Part shown: in pieces, positions 26,450 through 34,883 of the stretch
How the letters are laid out: every line of letters begins with the position of its first letter
How positions within the stretch are numbered: position 1 is the first letter of the stretch
NCBI GenBank assembly: GCA_019112895.1
Contig: DXIM01000022.1
Coordinates: forward strand, 1-59,502
DNA: 59,502 nucleotides
DNA from: Candidatus Stackebrandtia faecavium
GTDB taxonomy: Bacteria; Actinomycetota; Actinomycetes; Mycobacteriales; Micromonosporaceae
Reading direction: 5' to 3'
Made by a program: the position numbers and the translations under genes
The notes under the pieces: model-generated
Seen by the model: the letters and a program-made list of their open reading frames with translations, nothing else
Told to the model about the DNA's origin: nothing
Databases searched by the model: none

Positions 26450-27241
26450 GTGACGTACCAGACGGAACCAGGCGATCACGCTGATCGTTACGCGGGCGTG
26501 GGACGGGTCTTGGTGATCATCCCGACCTATAACGAGGCGGACAATCTCTCGGACGTCGTGGCGCGCCTGCACGCCGCCGTGCCGAGCGTGCACGTCCTCG
26601 TGGTCGACGACAACTCTCCGGACGGCACGGGGCAGCTGGCGGACTCGCTGGCTGCGCAATCACCTCGAATACATGTGATGCACCGGCCCGGTAAAGGCGG
26701 ATTGGCGGCCGCGTACCTGGCGGGCTTCGGCTGGGCCATCGACAACGGTTACGACGCCGTGTGTGAGATGGACGCGGACGGATCGCACATTCCGGAGCAG
26801 CTGCACCGGCTGTTGGATGGTCTGCTCGACGCGGACGTCGTGTTGGGCTCGCGGTATGTCCCGGGCGGTTGCGTCGTGAACTGGTCGCCGCACCGGTCGT
26901 TCTTGTCGCGTTCGGCGAACACGTACACGCGGATCGCGCTCGGATTGTCTCTATCGGACTCAACGGGTGGTTTCCGGGTCTATAAGACCCCTGCATTGGA
27001 CAAGATCATTCGCGATTGGCAACCACCACAAGGCTACTGTTTTCAGATCAGCCTGGCCTGGCGCGCCGTGCGTGCCGGGCTCACCGTGACGGAAGTGCCG
27101 ATCACTTTCGCCGGGCGCGAATACGGAACCTCGAAGATGGATAGTTCCATCATCTTGGAAGGCTTGTGGCGCGTCACCAGTTGGGGCCTGCAGGAAAGAC
27201 TGCGCAGGGCGCGCGCGACGATATCGGGGACGGCGCCGTGA
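26450..27241 (+). CDS. ppm1: Polyprenol monophosphomannose synthase (GT2)
   Basis: A 263-residue GT2 glycosyltransferase transferring mannose from GDP-mannose to polyprenyl phosphate, the donor for lipoglycan and protein mannosylation outside the membrane. Signatures are VLVIIPTYNEADNL, VVDDNSPDGT, HRPGKGGLAAAYL and the DAD metal motif in CEMDADGSHIPEQL. There is no membrane anchor of its own; the adjacent lnt (Ppm2-like) may provide one, as in mycobacteria. GTG 26450 has AAGGGGAGGA nine bases upstream. The stop overlaps the GTG of fxsA (GTGA). Confidence 0.92.
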   Translation: MTYQTEPGDHADRYAGVGRVLVIIPTYNEADNLSDVVARLHAAVPSVHVLVVDDNSPDGTGQLADSLAAQSPRIHVMHRPGKGGLAAAYLAGFGWAIDNGYDAVCEMDADGSHIPEQLHRLLDGLLDADVVLGSRYVPGGCVVNWSPHRSFLSRSANTYTRIALGLSLSDSTGGFRVYKTPALDKIIRDWQPPQGYCFQISLAWRAVRAGLTVTEVPITFAGREYGTSKMDSSIILEGLWRVTSWGLQERLRRARATISGTAP

Positions 27242-27777
27242 CATTCACACAGCCGCAACTTCCGAAGGTCCGATACCGGACACGCGTCATCTTCGCGCTC
27301 TACCTCGTCGCCGAAATCGCGGCGTTCGTCGCTGTGGCCATGGCTGTCGACGTCCTCGCCGCCATTTTGATCACGATCGCCACGACCTTCCTCGGTTCGG
27401 TGCTGTTGCGGGTCCTGGGAACCAAGGCGTTGAGGCAGTACCGCGCCGCCTTGCTCGCCGACAAGTCACCCGAATCGGCGGTCGTTACTGGCGCGATCGG
27501 CGTCATCGGAAGCGTGTTGCTGATGCTGCCGGGGTTCATCTCCGACTTCGTCGGGGTCTTGTTCGTGCTGCCGCCGACGCGTCGCCTGCTGCGGCCCTTG
27601 TTCACGAAGCTTCTGGCCGCGCGCACCGAGACGATGTTGCGCGCGAACTGGTTCAACCGCCGGCCGTCCGGCCCCGGGCACGCCGATGATGACGTGATCG
27701 ACGGCGAAGTCATCGACGATGAATCCGGCCGCCGACCGGACCCGCCCCACGAAACTGGGCCGAAGTCACTTCCGTGA
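27238..27777 (+). CDS. fxsA: FxsA-family membrane protein
   Basis: A 179-residue inner-membrane protein. It has two or three hydrophobic segments early (FALYLVAEIAAFVAVAMAV, LAAILITIATTFLGSVLL) and the FxsA hallmark GSVLLMLPGFISDFVGVLF, followed by a polar acidic tail. In E. coli FxsA overexpression relieves phage T7 exclusion by the F plasmid; the cellular function in actinobacteria is unknown. It is translationally coupled to ppm1. Its stop codon lies inside a terminator hairpin. Confidence 0.88.
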   Translation: MTFTQPQLPKVRYRTRVIFALYLVAEIAAFVAVAMAVDVLAAILITIATTFLGSVLLRVLGTKALRQYRAALLADKSPESAVVTGAIGVIGSVLLMLPGFISDFVGVLFVLPPTRRLLRPLFTKLLAARTETMLRANWFNRRPSGPGHADDDVIDGEVIDDESGRRPDPPHETGPKSLP

Positions 27778-27790
27778 CCCCGGCCCAGTT
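27753..27790. terminator. Terminator hairpin spanning the fxsA stop codon
   Basis: AACTGGGCCG (27753-27762) pairs with CGGCCCAGTT (27781-27790). Inside, GTCAC pairs with GTGAC around TTCC, making one long extended stem-loop. CTTTACGTTCT follows on the plus strand. It lies between the convergent fxsA and rbpA and can serve both directions. Confidence 0.75.
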
Positions 27791-27808
27791 CTTTACGTTC
27801 TGTGCAGC

Positions 27809-28147
27809 TTATTCGCCGCGACGCGCCCGCATCTCCGCGAGGCGCTCGTTGAGGATCTCTTCGAGCTCTTCCACGCTACGACGCTCCAGGAGCATGTCCC
27901 AATGCGTGCGCGGGGGCTTGGCCTTCTTGCTGGTCGGCTCGCCGCCATCGACGAGCTTCGCCACGGTGCCGTCGAGTCGGCATTCCCAGGTGGGGGGTAC
28001 TTCGGCGTCGACAGCGAACGGCACCTCGAAGCGGTGGCCGCGCGCGCACACGAAGTCGCGGGTCTGACGTGGCGCGAGCTCGGTGTTGCGGTCCGACTCG
28101 TAGCTAATGGCTCCCAGTCGGCTTCCCCGGAGCATTCGCTCGCTCAT
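27809..28147 (-). CDS. rbpA: RNA polymerase-binding protein RbpA
   Basis: A 112-residue actinobacterial transcription activator that binds RNA polymerase and the principal sigma factor and promotes open-complex formation. Recognised parts are the N-terminal MSERMLRGSRLGAISYESDR, the central zinc-ribbon-like core and the C-terminal sigma-interaction helix region THWDMLLERRSVEELEEILN. Zinc ligands Cys34, His38 and Cys56 are kept, but the fourth position of the Streptomyces site (Cys59) is Asp here (WECRLDG). Start ATG 28147 has GGGGAAGG five bases upstream; the frame extends further 5' without similarity. A paralogue with all four ligands lies at 43335. Confidence 0.93.
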   Translation of the reverse strand: MSERMLRGSRLGAISYESDRNTELAPRQTRDFVCARGHRFEVPFAVDAEVPPTWECRLDGTVAKLVDGGEPTSKKAKPPRTHWDMLLERRSVEELEEILNERLAEMRARRGE

Positions 28148-28270
28148 ATATTGCCTTCCCCTCTGCGGTGCTGGTCGTTCGTCGCGATCACTAGCGAGTG
28201 AGCAGCGCCCACGTCTCTTTTTTGCAGTCGCATAGTGTAACGGTGGGCCCAAGCGGATTGTTTCGTGAAC

Positions 28271-28289
28271 CTTATAAGTGTGACTCACA
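28271..28289. promoter_or_regulatory. Adjacent palindromes upstream of rbpA
   Basis: CTTATAAG (28271-28278) directly abuts TGTGACTCACA (28279-28289). Each is a perfect palindrome; the second has one central base. They lie about 125 bases upstream of the rbpA start and 75 bases beyond the tdk stop. The position suits an upstream operator for rbpA. The binding protein is unknown. Confidence 0.3.
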
Positions 28290-28362
28290 TCCGGCATGGC
28301 GACCACCTGAGATGTACAAGCGCATGGTCACGCCGCCCAGACAGTACCTTGACGGCGCTCGA

Positions 28363-29034
28363 TCACTGCCGTTGGACTGGAGCCCGGCCTTCCACGTTCG
28401 TGGCGACGCTGCGGACGCTGTCGTCGATCGACAGCTGGCCGGAGCGGTAATGGTTGCGGCACAGGACTTGGTAGTGGAGTTGCCCTTCGTCGGTGTCGCC
28501 GACGACGACGCGTTCGCCTTCGCGCACGATCGCGCCGTTGGAGACCCGTGCATTCAAGATCCCGTCGGCGCCGCACCAGCACAAGACCTCGACCTGCAGC
28601 CGGAGCACCTCGTCGGCGAGCTCGAATAGCCGTGCGCTGGCCGGAAACAAGGACGAGGTGAAGTCGGTCGCCAGACCGAATGCGTACACGTCGATACCTT
28701 CCGTGTCGACCAGGTCCGCCATTTGCTCGACTTGGGCCCGCGAGAAGAAGTTCGCTTCGTCGCAGATCACGTAGTCGATGCTTTTGCCTGCCACGATCAC
28801 GCGAAGATCGTCGTGGTCGTCGAGCTCCTGGGCGTCCTTGCATAGGCCGATACGCGTGGTCACGACGGAGGCTCCGCTGCGGTCCAGACGGGTCAGCAGC
28901 AGTCCGTTGCGTCCCTGTCGGGTGTGATTATGGTGGATCTGCAGGGCCAGTGTCGATTTCCCACAGTCCATAGGGCCGTAGTAGAACTTCAGTCGCGCGC
29001 CAAGGCGATGGTTGTTTTGGGAGGTCGAAGTCAC
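28363..29034 (-). CDS. tdk: Thymidine kinase (type II)
   Basis: A 223-residue type II thymidine kinase that phosphorylates thymidine (or deoxyuridine) with ATP in the salvage pathway. The P-loop GPMDCGKSTLA is at residues ~20-30, CDEANFFSRAQVEQM holds the catalytic base region, and FGLATDFTSSLFPAS lines the lid. A zinc-site region includes LCWCGADG and CRNH. The GTG start at 29034 has only a weak upstream purine stretch. It is on the same strand as the MFS transporter, 109 bases away. Confidence 0.92.
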   Translation of the reverse strand: MTSTSQNNHRLGARLKFYYGPMDCGKSTLALQIHHNHTRQGRNGLLLTRLDRSGASVVTTRIGLCKDAQELDDHDDLRVIVAGKSIDYVICDEANFFSRAQVEQMADLVDTEGIDVYAFGLATDFTSSLFPASARLFELADEVLRLQVEVLCWCGADGILNARVSNGAIVREGERVVVGDTDEGQLHYQVLCRNHYRSGQLSIDDSVRSVATNVEGRAPVQRQ

Positions 29035-29143
29035 GACGAGTCACTTTAAGCGCTGTCGGACTTCGGCGCGCACCTGGGGTCCACGAATGTGCGCGCCGAA
29101 ACGGTCCACTATGACAATCATGTCCTATGTGTCGTTGTGTTGG

Positions 29144-30523
29144 TCATGTGCGCTCCGGAGGAGTATTGCCCGCCGCAATGATCGCGCGCTTCATCGGGAT
29201 CAGCAACAACATGACGAAACCGATCACGAAGAAGATGATCAGCGACAGGATCGCGATCCTGTAACTTTCCGTGAGGCTGAGTGCGAGCCCGAACAGGATC
29301 GGTCCGATCCAGCTCGTGCCCTTATCGGAGATCTCATACAGGCCGAAATACTCGCCTTCCTTGCCGCTGGGAATGAGCTGGCTGAACAGAGAGCGGCTCA
29401 ACGCCTGCGAACCGCCCAATACCAGACCGATGCCGGCACCCAGGGCGAGGAACAACGGGAAATTGTTGGCAGGCATGAAGTACGCCAAAACCAGGATCGC
29501 GGTCCAAGCGACAAGGCTGCCCAACACCGTCTTCGTCGCGCCGAACCGCTTAGCCAGCCAGCCCAGCAGCAACGCGCCACCGAAAGCGAGGATCTGCACC
29601 ATGAGAATGACCGGCATCAGCTGACTCAGGTCGAACCCGAGCTCGATGTTGCCGTATGTTCCCGCCATGGCGATCACGGTCTGGATGCCGTCGTTGTAGA
29701 TCAGGAACGCCGCGAGGAACAGCAACGTCAGCGGATATTTCCTCAGCCCCTTCAACGTCCGCCCGAACTGGACGAAACCGTCGGTGACGGGGGAGCGCTT
29801 CGGCCGCGGATTCTCCGGTTCTCGGTTGCGAAGCCACAGCATCGTGAACGTCGTGAAGAACGCCCACCACGCGCCTGCGGAGAACAAACACCAGCGAACG
29901 ACGTCCGACTGATATGCGTCGTCGATCGTCAACATCGCCACGAGGTTGAAGGCCAGCAGCAATCCGCCACCCAGGTATCCCATGGCCCAACCGCGGCTGG
30001 AGACCTTATCGCGCTCCCGCTCGTTGGCGATCTGCGGCAAGAACGAGTTGTAGACCACGGCGCTGGCGCCGAACGACACATTCGCCAAAATGAACAGCCA
30101 GGCGCCCATTTCGTAGCGGTCGCCGGTCAAAAACAGCAGGCCACAGGTGGCAGCGGCGCCCACGTATGCGAACAGTGCCAGCAGTTGCTTCTTATAGCGG
30201 GTGCGGTCTGCGATGGCGCCGGTGATCGGCAGTACCAACACCTGCAGAATCACTGACAGGCCCGTCGCGTAGGGGAACAAAGACCCGGCGGCGAAGTGCA
30301 TCATTCCGCCCAGGACCGGGATGTCGGTGGCGGCAGTCGCATCGGGTCCCGCGGCGCCAATCGCCACGGCGGTCAGGTAAGGACCCAAAAAGGCCGTGAC
30401 GACCGTGGTGGAGAAGGCGGAGTTGGCCCAGTCGTAGAAGTACCAGCCGGTACGTTCTTTCTTGTTGCTGAGAGACTGGGGCGGTGGTCCGGGGGCAGGA
30501 CCATCGGAGTGTGTGGTGACCAA
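29144..30523 (-). CDS. MFS transporter of the UMF1 (Atg22-like) family
   Basis: A 459-residue polytopic protein with about twelve hydrophobic helices. The opening segment GWYFYDWANSAFSTTVVTAF is a hallmark of the UMF1/Atg22-like group of major facilitator proteins. GAIADRTRYKKQLL is the loop 2-3 MFS motif. GGSQALSRSLFSQLIP and EYFGLYEISDKGTSWIGP are also typical. Substrate unknown; vacuolar Atg22 exports amino acids in yeast, but bacterial roles are not settled. The start is TTG 30523. It ends 18 bases before the glycerophosphodiesterase gene on the same strand. Confidence 0.87.
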   Translation of the reverse strand: MVTTHSDGPAPGPPPQSLSNKKERTGWYFYDWANSAFSTTVVTAFLGPYLTAVAIGAAGPDATAATDIPVLGGMMHFAAGSLFPYATGLSVILQVLVLPITGAIADRTRYKKQLLALFAYVGAAATCGLLFLTGDRYEMGAWLFILANVSFGASAVVYNSFLPQIANERERDKVSSRGWAMGYLGGGLLLAFNLVAMLTIDDAYQSDVVRWCLFSAGAWWAFFTTFTMLWLRNREPENPRPKRSPVTDGFVQFGRTLKGLRKYPLTLLFLAAFLIYNDGIQTVIAMAGTYGNIELGFDLSQLMPVILMVQILAFGGALLLGWLAKRFGATKTVLGSLVAWTAILVLAYFMPANNFPLFLALGAGIGLVLGGSQALSRSLFSQLIPSGKEGEYFGLYEISDKGTSWIGPILFGLALSLTESYRIAILSLIIFFVIGFVMLLLIPMKRAIIAAGNTPPERT

Positions 30524-30541
30524 GGAAACGGGCCTTATATT

Positions 30542-31387
30542 TCAGTCGCGCCAGTGGCCGCGAGATCGGTAAACGTGCCTCAGGGTCTCGATTCGGTCGG
30601 TCATAATGCCGTCGACACCGAGATTCAGCAATTCTTCCATCATGTTCGGATCATCGATAGTCCAGACGTGCACTTGCATACCCAGTCGATGCGCGTAGGT
30701 GATGAATCGGTGATCTACCAGAGTCAGGCCCCGCGCCGTAACCGGAACCTGCGCAGCCGGAGCCTGATGGTTGAAGCCGTACCACCAGCGCCCATACCGC
30801 GACGCCAGCCACAGCCGCGCAATTTCGCCCTGGGCCATGCTCGTGGCCAGGCGCGGCCCGGCCAGGCGCCGAACCGCCGCGATCCGAGCGTCATTGAAAG
30901 AGCCGATCAGTGTGCGGTCCATCGCGCCGGTGCTGCGGATCGCTGCGAGCGTCGGTTTCACGGCGCGGTCCGATTTCACGTCGATGTTGAAACGGACGTT
31001 CGGCCACGCCAGCAGGGCCTCGTCGAGCCGAGGGACCAAAGCCTGCCCGTTGAGTTTCAACCGCGACAATTCCGGCCAGCTGAGGCTTTCCACGGCGGTG
31101 GGTATCCCCAGCACCCGGGTGAGGTCGTCATCGTGGAACAGCACGGCGACGCCGTCGGCGCTCGCTCTGGCGTCGGTCTCGATGTAGCGATACCCGGCCG
31201 AGACAGCACGACCGAACGCGTCCATCGTGTTCTCGTCACCGTCTCCCGCGCCGCCTCGGTGCGCGAACGCCAGCGGTCGAGGGGTGTCGAGGAAGGGGTA
31301 GGGGCCGATGACGCGACGCCTAATCGGTGCTGCAGCGCGACCTGAGATCATGTCGGAAGAATCTACCCTGCTTTCGTGACGATTCAT
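30542..31387 (-). CDS. Glycerophosphodiester phosphodiesterase-like protein
   Basis: A GDPD-domain protein of up to 281 residues that should hydrolyse glycerophosphodiesters to glycerol 3-phosphate and an alcohol. Active-site elements visible are AFAHRGGAGDGDENTMDAF (HRG, EN), YIETDARASADGV and LFHDDDLTRVLG for metal and acid-base catalysis, plus FNIDVKSD and the closing VHVWTIDD. No signal peptide, so it probably acts in the cytoplasm on lipid breakdown products. The start is uncertain: ATG 31387 and ATG 31351 both lack a clear RBS. It is divergent from the Hsp70-like gene and co-directional with the MFS gene. Confidence 0.87.
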   Translation of the reverse strand: MNRHESRVDSSDMISGRAAAPIRRRVIGPYPFLDTPRPLAFAHRGGAGDGDENTMDAFGRAVSAGYRYIETDARASADGVAVLFHDDDLTRVLGIPTAVESLSWPELSRLKLNGQALVPRLDEALLAWPNVRFNIDVKSDRAVKPTLAAIRSTGAMDRTLIGSFNDARIAAVRRLAGPRLATSMAQGEIARLWLASRYGRWWYGFNHQAPAAQVPVTARGLTLVDHRFITYAHRLGMQVHVWTIDDPNMMEELLNLGVDGIMTDRIETLRHVYRSRGHWRD

Positions 31388-31487
31388 GTTGGTGTATGCG
31401 GTTTGCTGAGTGAGGGCATACTGTGCTGTTCACATAACGTTGGACCCCGCCACTGACGTATGCAGCCGAACAAGGAGACTTGCCTAC

Positions 31488-32915
31488 ATGCGTGTGCTTG
31501 GAATTGATTTTGGAACGTCGAACACGGTGGCGATCCTGCGGATGAACGATGGCCGTGTCAAGCCGTTGTTGTTCGACGGTTCGCCGATGCTGCCGTCTGC
31601 GGTGTACCTGTCGCCGGACGGTCGGATGCTGGTCGGGCGCGACGCTGAACGCAACGCGCGGATGGACCCTGCCCGGTTCGAACCCAATCCGAAGCGGCGC
31701 ATCGACGATGGCTCCATCTTCCTTGGTGATCAGGAGATCCCCATACCGCGCGTCATGGCGTATGTGTTGGAACAGGTCTTGACCGAGGCGAAGCGTCAGC
31801 TGGGCGGTCCCCCGGAAGCGGTGCATATGACGCACCCGGCACGTTGGGGCGAACGGCGACGCAATCTTTTGTTGGAAGCCGCGCGGTTGTCGGGTTTGCC
31901 GAAACCACAATTGATTCCGGAACCTGTCGGCGCCGCCTCGTACTTCACGAGCGTGCTGGGCACCGCGGTACCAGTCGGCCGCTCGCTGGCCATTTACGAC
32001 CTGGGTGGCGGCACCTTCGACGCCACTGTTGTGAGGCGCACCCCGACCGGGTTTGAGGTGCTCAGTGAGGAGGGCCTGTCGGACGTCGGTGGCCTCGACT
32101 TCGACCACGGCATCGTCGAACACCTCGGCAAAACCTACGGCGTATCGCATGCGGAAACTTGGTCCCGCCTGATGAGCCCGTCGGACGATAAGGACCGTCG
32201 CTACCGACGCATGCTGTACGAGGACGTGCGTGGTGCTAAAGAAATGCTGTCGCGCACCGCCTCGGCTGACATCCATTTGCCCGCAATGGATGTGGATGCT
32301 CACTTGACGCGCGAAGAGTTCGAAGCCGCTGCGAAACCGCACCTGGAACGCACCGTCGAATGCATGCAACGCGCGATCCAGGGTGCGCGGCAGTCGCCAC
32401 AGGACCTTGTCGGCATCTTCCTTGTCGGTGGTTCGAGTCGGATCCCGTTGGCCGCCAACCTCATTCACAAGACGCTTGGGGTCGCGCCGCGCACCTTCGA
32501 ACAGCCCGAGACCGTCGTGGTGGAAGGCGCACTGTCGATCGGCGGCGCCCGCCCCGCGGGACCGATGCGGCCGGTGTCGGGGCATCCTCAACGCCCGCCG
32601 GTACGGCCGCCGATGGGGCCACAGCAGCCGCAACGCCCTCCCGTGTCGGGGCCAGTGCAACGGCCCCCGGCGATGCAGCAGCCGCCCGTCCAGCCGCGTC
32701 CCGGTCCGATGCGGCCGAATACGCCGCCGCCGCGTCCGCCGCTGAACCAGCCTCCGCGTCCAATGCAGGCACATCCGCCGGCCCAAGCGCGGCCCAACCC
32801 TGCCGCTTCCCAGAAGAAATGGACCCAGGAACCGGCGGTGGTGGTCACCGTCGTCGTCGCCGCTGTCTTGGTGGTCGGCTTCATTATCCTGTTGGTCGCG
32901 GCGATCTCCGGCTGA
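31488..32915 (+). CDS. Hsp70-like protein with proline-rich linker and C-terminal membrane anchor
   Basis: A 475-residue protein. Residues ~1-350 form an Hsp70-type nucleotide-binding domain: GIDFGTSNTVAILR, IPEPVGAASYF, IYDLGGGTFDATVV and FLVGGSSRIPLAANL cover phosphate loops 1 and 2, the connect motif and the adenosine site. There is no peptide-binding domain. Instead a ~90-residue Pro/Gln-rich linker leads to one membrane helix (AVVVTVVVAAVLVVGFIILL) at the extreme C-terminus, placing the ATPase in the cytoplasm. Similar orphan Hsp70-like proteins occur in actinobacteria; their role is unknown. ATG 31488 has AAGGAG ten bases upstream. Confidence 0.87.
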   Translation: MRVLGIDFGTSNTVAILRMNDGRVKPLLFDGSPMLPSAVYLSPDGRMLVGRDAERNARMDPARFEPNPKRRIDDGSIFLGDQEIPIPRVMAYVLEQVLTEAKRQLGGPPEAVHMTHPARWGERRRNLLLEAARLSGLPKPQLIPEPVGAASYFTSVLGTAVPVGRSLAIYDLGGGTFDATVVRRTPTGFEVLSEEGLSDVGGLDFDHGIVEHLGKTYGVSHAETWSRLMSPSDDKDRRYRRMLYEDVRGAKEMLSRTASADIHLPAMDVDAHLTREEFEAAAKPHLERTVECMQRAIQGARQSPQDLVGIFLVGGSSRIPLAANLIHKTLGVAPRTFEQPETVVVEGALSIGGARPAGPMRPVSGHPQRPPVRPPMGPQQPQRPPVSGPVQRPPAMQQPPVQPRPGPMRPNTPPPRPPLNQPPRPMQAHPPAQARPNPAASQKKWTQEPAVVVTVVVAAVLVVGFIILLVAAISG

Positions 32916-32974
32916 CGCACCGACTGCTTGTGCGCGAACCGCGCAGTGACGTAGGCAGCGGATAGTGTTTCAGT

Positions 32975-34855
32975 GTGGCTTTCGACGACGTTGTGTCTTA
33001 CCGCCCGGCATCGGGTTCGATACCGGATTCTCCGGGGGTGTACCGGTTCCGTGATGCCGATAAGCGGGTCATTTATGTCGGTAAAGCCAAGAGCTTGCGC
33101 TCGAGGCTGAACTCGTATTTCGCAGACCCGAAAGGGCTGCATCCGCGCACCTTCCAGATGGTGCACACCGCGGCCAGTGTCGACTGGATAGTTGTCGACA
33201 CCGAGGTCGCTGCGCTGCAGTTGGAGTACTCCTGGATCAAGGAGTTTGACCCGCGCTTCAACGTGATGTACCGCGACGACAAGAGCTATCCCTACCTTGC
33301 GGTGACTCTTGACGAAGAGTTTCCGCGGGTGCAGGTCATGCGCGGTGCGAAACGGAAAGGCGTGCGGTATTTCGGTCCGTTTTCGCACGCGTGGGCCATT
33401 CGCGAGACCCTCGACCTGTTGCTGCGGGTGTTCCCGGTGCGTTCGTGCACGAAATCCGTCTTCAACCGGTCTGCCCGTATCGGACGCCCGTGCCTGCTTG
33501 GCGACATCGGCAAGTGCTCCGCGCCGTGCGTAGGGCGCGTGGACGCGGCGGAGCACCGCAAGCTCGTGGAACAGTTCTGCGAGTTCATGGCCGGCAGTAG
33601 CGATAAGTTTGTGCGGCGCCTGGAGTCGGAGATGCGCGAGGCGGCAGCGCAACAGGATTTTGAGCGCGCTGCGCGGCGGCGCGATGACATTGCTACCTTG
33701 CAGCGGGCACTTGAAAAGCAGGTGGTGGTCCTGTCCGAGGACACCGACGCGGACGTGGTGGCCTTCTCCGAAGACGAGCTGCAGGTCGCCGTCAATGTGT
33801 TCCACGTGCGTCAGGGCCGTATCCGCGGCGAACGCGGATGGATCGTGGACAGGCCCAACGGTGTGACCGACGCCGATCTGGTGCACAGTCTGTGTACCCA
33901 GTTCTACGGCGGCCAGACCGGTGCGGACGTACCAAAAGAAGTGCTCGTACCTGCTGTCCCGGAGGACGGCGAGGCCCTGGGCGAGTGGCTGAGCCAGAGG
34001 CGGGGCTCGAAGGTGAGCGTGCGGGTCCCGCAGCGAGGTGATAAGCGGGCGCTGGCGCAGACCGTTAAACGTAATGCCGACCAGTCCCTGCAACGCCATA
34101 AACTCAAGCGCGCCAGCGACCTGGCCAGCCGCAGCCGCGCGCTGGAGGAATTGGCTGAGGCGCTCGAATTGCCGCAGGCGCCGCTACGCATCGAGTGTTT
34201 CGATGTTTCTCAGCTGCAAGGCACGGACATCGTCGCGAGCATGGTGGTGTTCGAAGACGGCCTGCCTCGCAAGTCGCAGTACCGGCGTTTCGTGGTGAAA
34301 GGCGAAGGTGCCGACGACCTGTCGGCGATGCGGGAGGTGCTGACCCGCCGGTTGCGCAAGATCGATACACCACCTGTCACCGACGATGAGGGCCGGGCGG
34401 CCAAATTCGCCTACCCCCCGCAGCTGCTGGTCGTGGACGGTGGGGCGCCGCAGGTCAACGTGGCCGACGAAGTGTTGGCTTCGCTGCAGATCGACACGGT
34501 CAACGTGTGCGGCATAGCGAAACGTCTCGAGGAGGTGTGGTTGCCCGGTGAGGATTTCCCGGTCATCTTGTCGCGCAGCAGTGAAGGGCTCTACCTGCTG
34601 CAGCGGGTGCGCGACGAGGCGCACCGTTTCGCGATCGCGTTGCACCGAAAACGTCGCGGCCAACGAGTGACGAAGTCGGTCTTGGACGAGATCGCGGGGC
34701 TAGGGCCTCAGCGGCGGCAGGCGCTGCTGCGCAGGTTCGGTTCAGTGAAGAAGATGAGAGCCGCCTCGGTCGATGAGATCGCGTCCGTGTCTGGCATCGG
34801 TCCGAAACTGGCGGAAGCGATCCGGGAGGGGCTGGCGCGAGACGCGGATGCGTGA
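32975..34855 (+). CDS. uvrC: UvrABC system protein C
   Basis: A 626-residue nucleotide excision repair endonuclease that cuts 3' and 5' of lesions in complex with UvrB. It has an N-terminal GIY-YIG nuclease domain ([23 protein letters not shown]), four clustered cysteines consistent with the UvrC iron-sulfur site ([18 protein letters not shown]) and a UVR coiled region ([20 protein letters not shown]). The RNase H-like domain ([29 protein letters not shown]) and C-terminal HhH repeats ([27 protein letters not shown]) follow. It is the first gene of the conserved uvrC-rapZ-yvcK-whiA run. GTG start with a weak RBS. Confidence 0.97.
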   Translation: MAFDDVVSYRPASGSIPDSPGVYRFRDADKRVIYVGKAKSLRSRLNSYFADPKGLHPRTFQMVHTAASVDWIVVDTEVAALQLEYSWIKEFDPRFNVMYRDDKSYPYLAVTLDEEFPRVQVMRGAKRKGVRYFGPFSHAWAIRETLDLLLRVFPVRSCTKSVFNRSARIGRPCLLGDIGKCSAPCVGRVDAAEHRKLVEQFCEFMAGSSDKFVRRLESEMREAAAQQDFERAARRRDDIATLQRALEKQVVVLSEDTDADVVAFSEDELQVAVNVFHVRQGRIRGERGWIVDRPNGVTDADLVHSLCTQFYGGQTGADVPKEVLVPAVPEDGEALGEWLSQRRGSKVSVRVPQRGDKRALAQTVKRNADQSLQRHKLKRASDLASRSRALEELAEALELPQAPLRIECFDVSQLQGTDIVASMVVFEDGLPRKSQYRRFVVKGEGADDLSAMREVLTRRLRKIDTPPVTDDEGRAAKFAYPPQLLVVDGGAPQVNVADEVLASLQIDTVNVCGIAKRLEEVWLPGEDFPVILSRSSEGLYLLQRVRDEAHRFAIALHRKRRGQRVTKSVLDEIAGLGPQRRQALLRRFGSVKKMRAASVDEIASVSGIGPKLAEAIREGLARDADA

Positions 34856-34883
34856 GTCACGCTGATGCAGGCATACTCGATGG

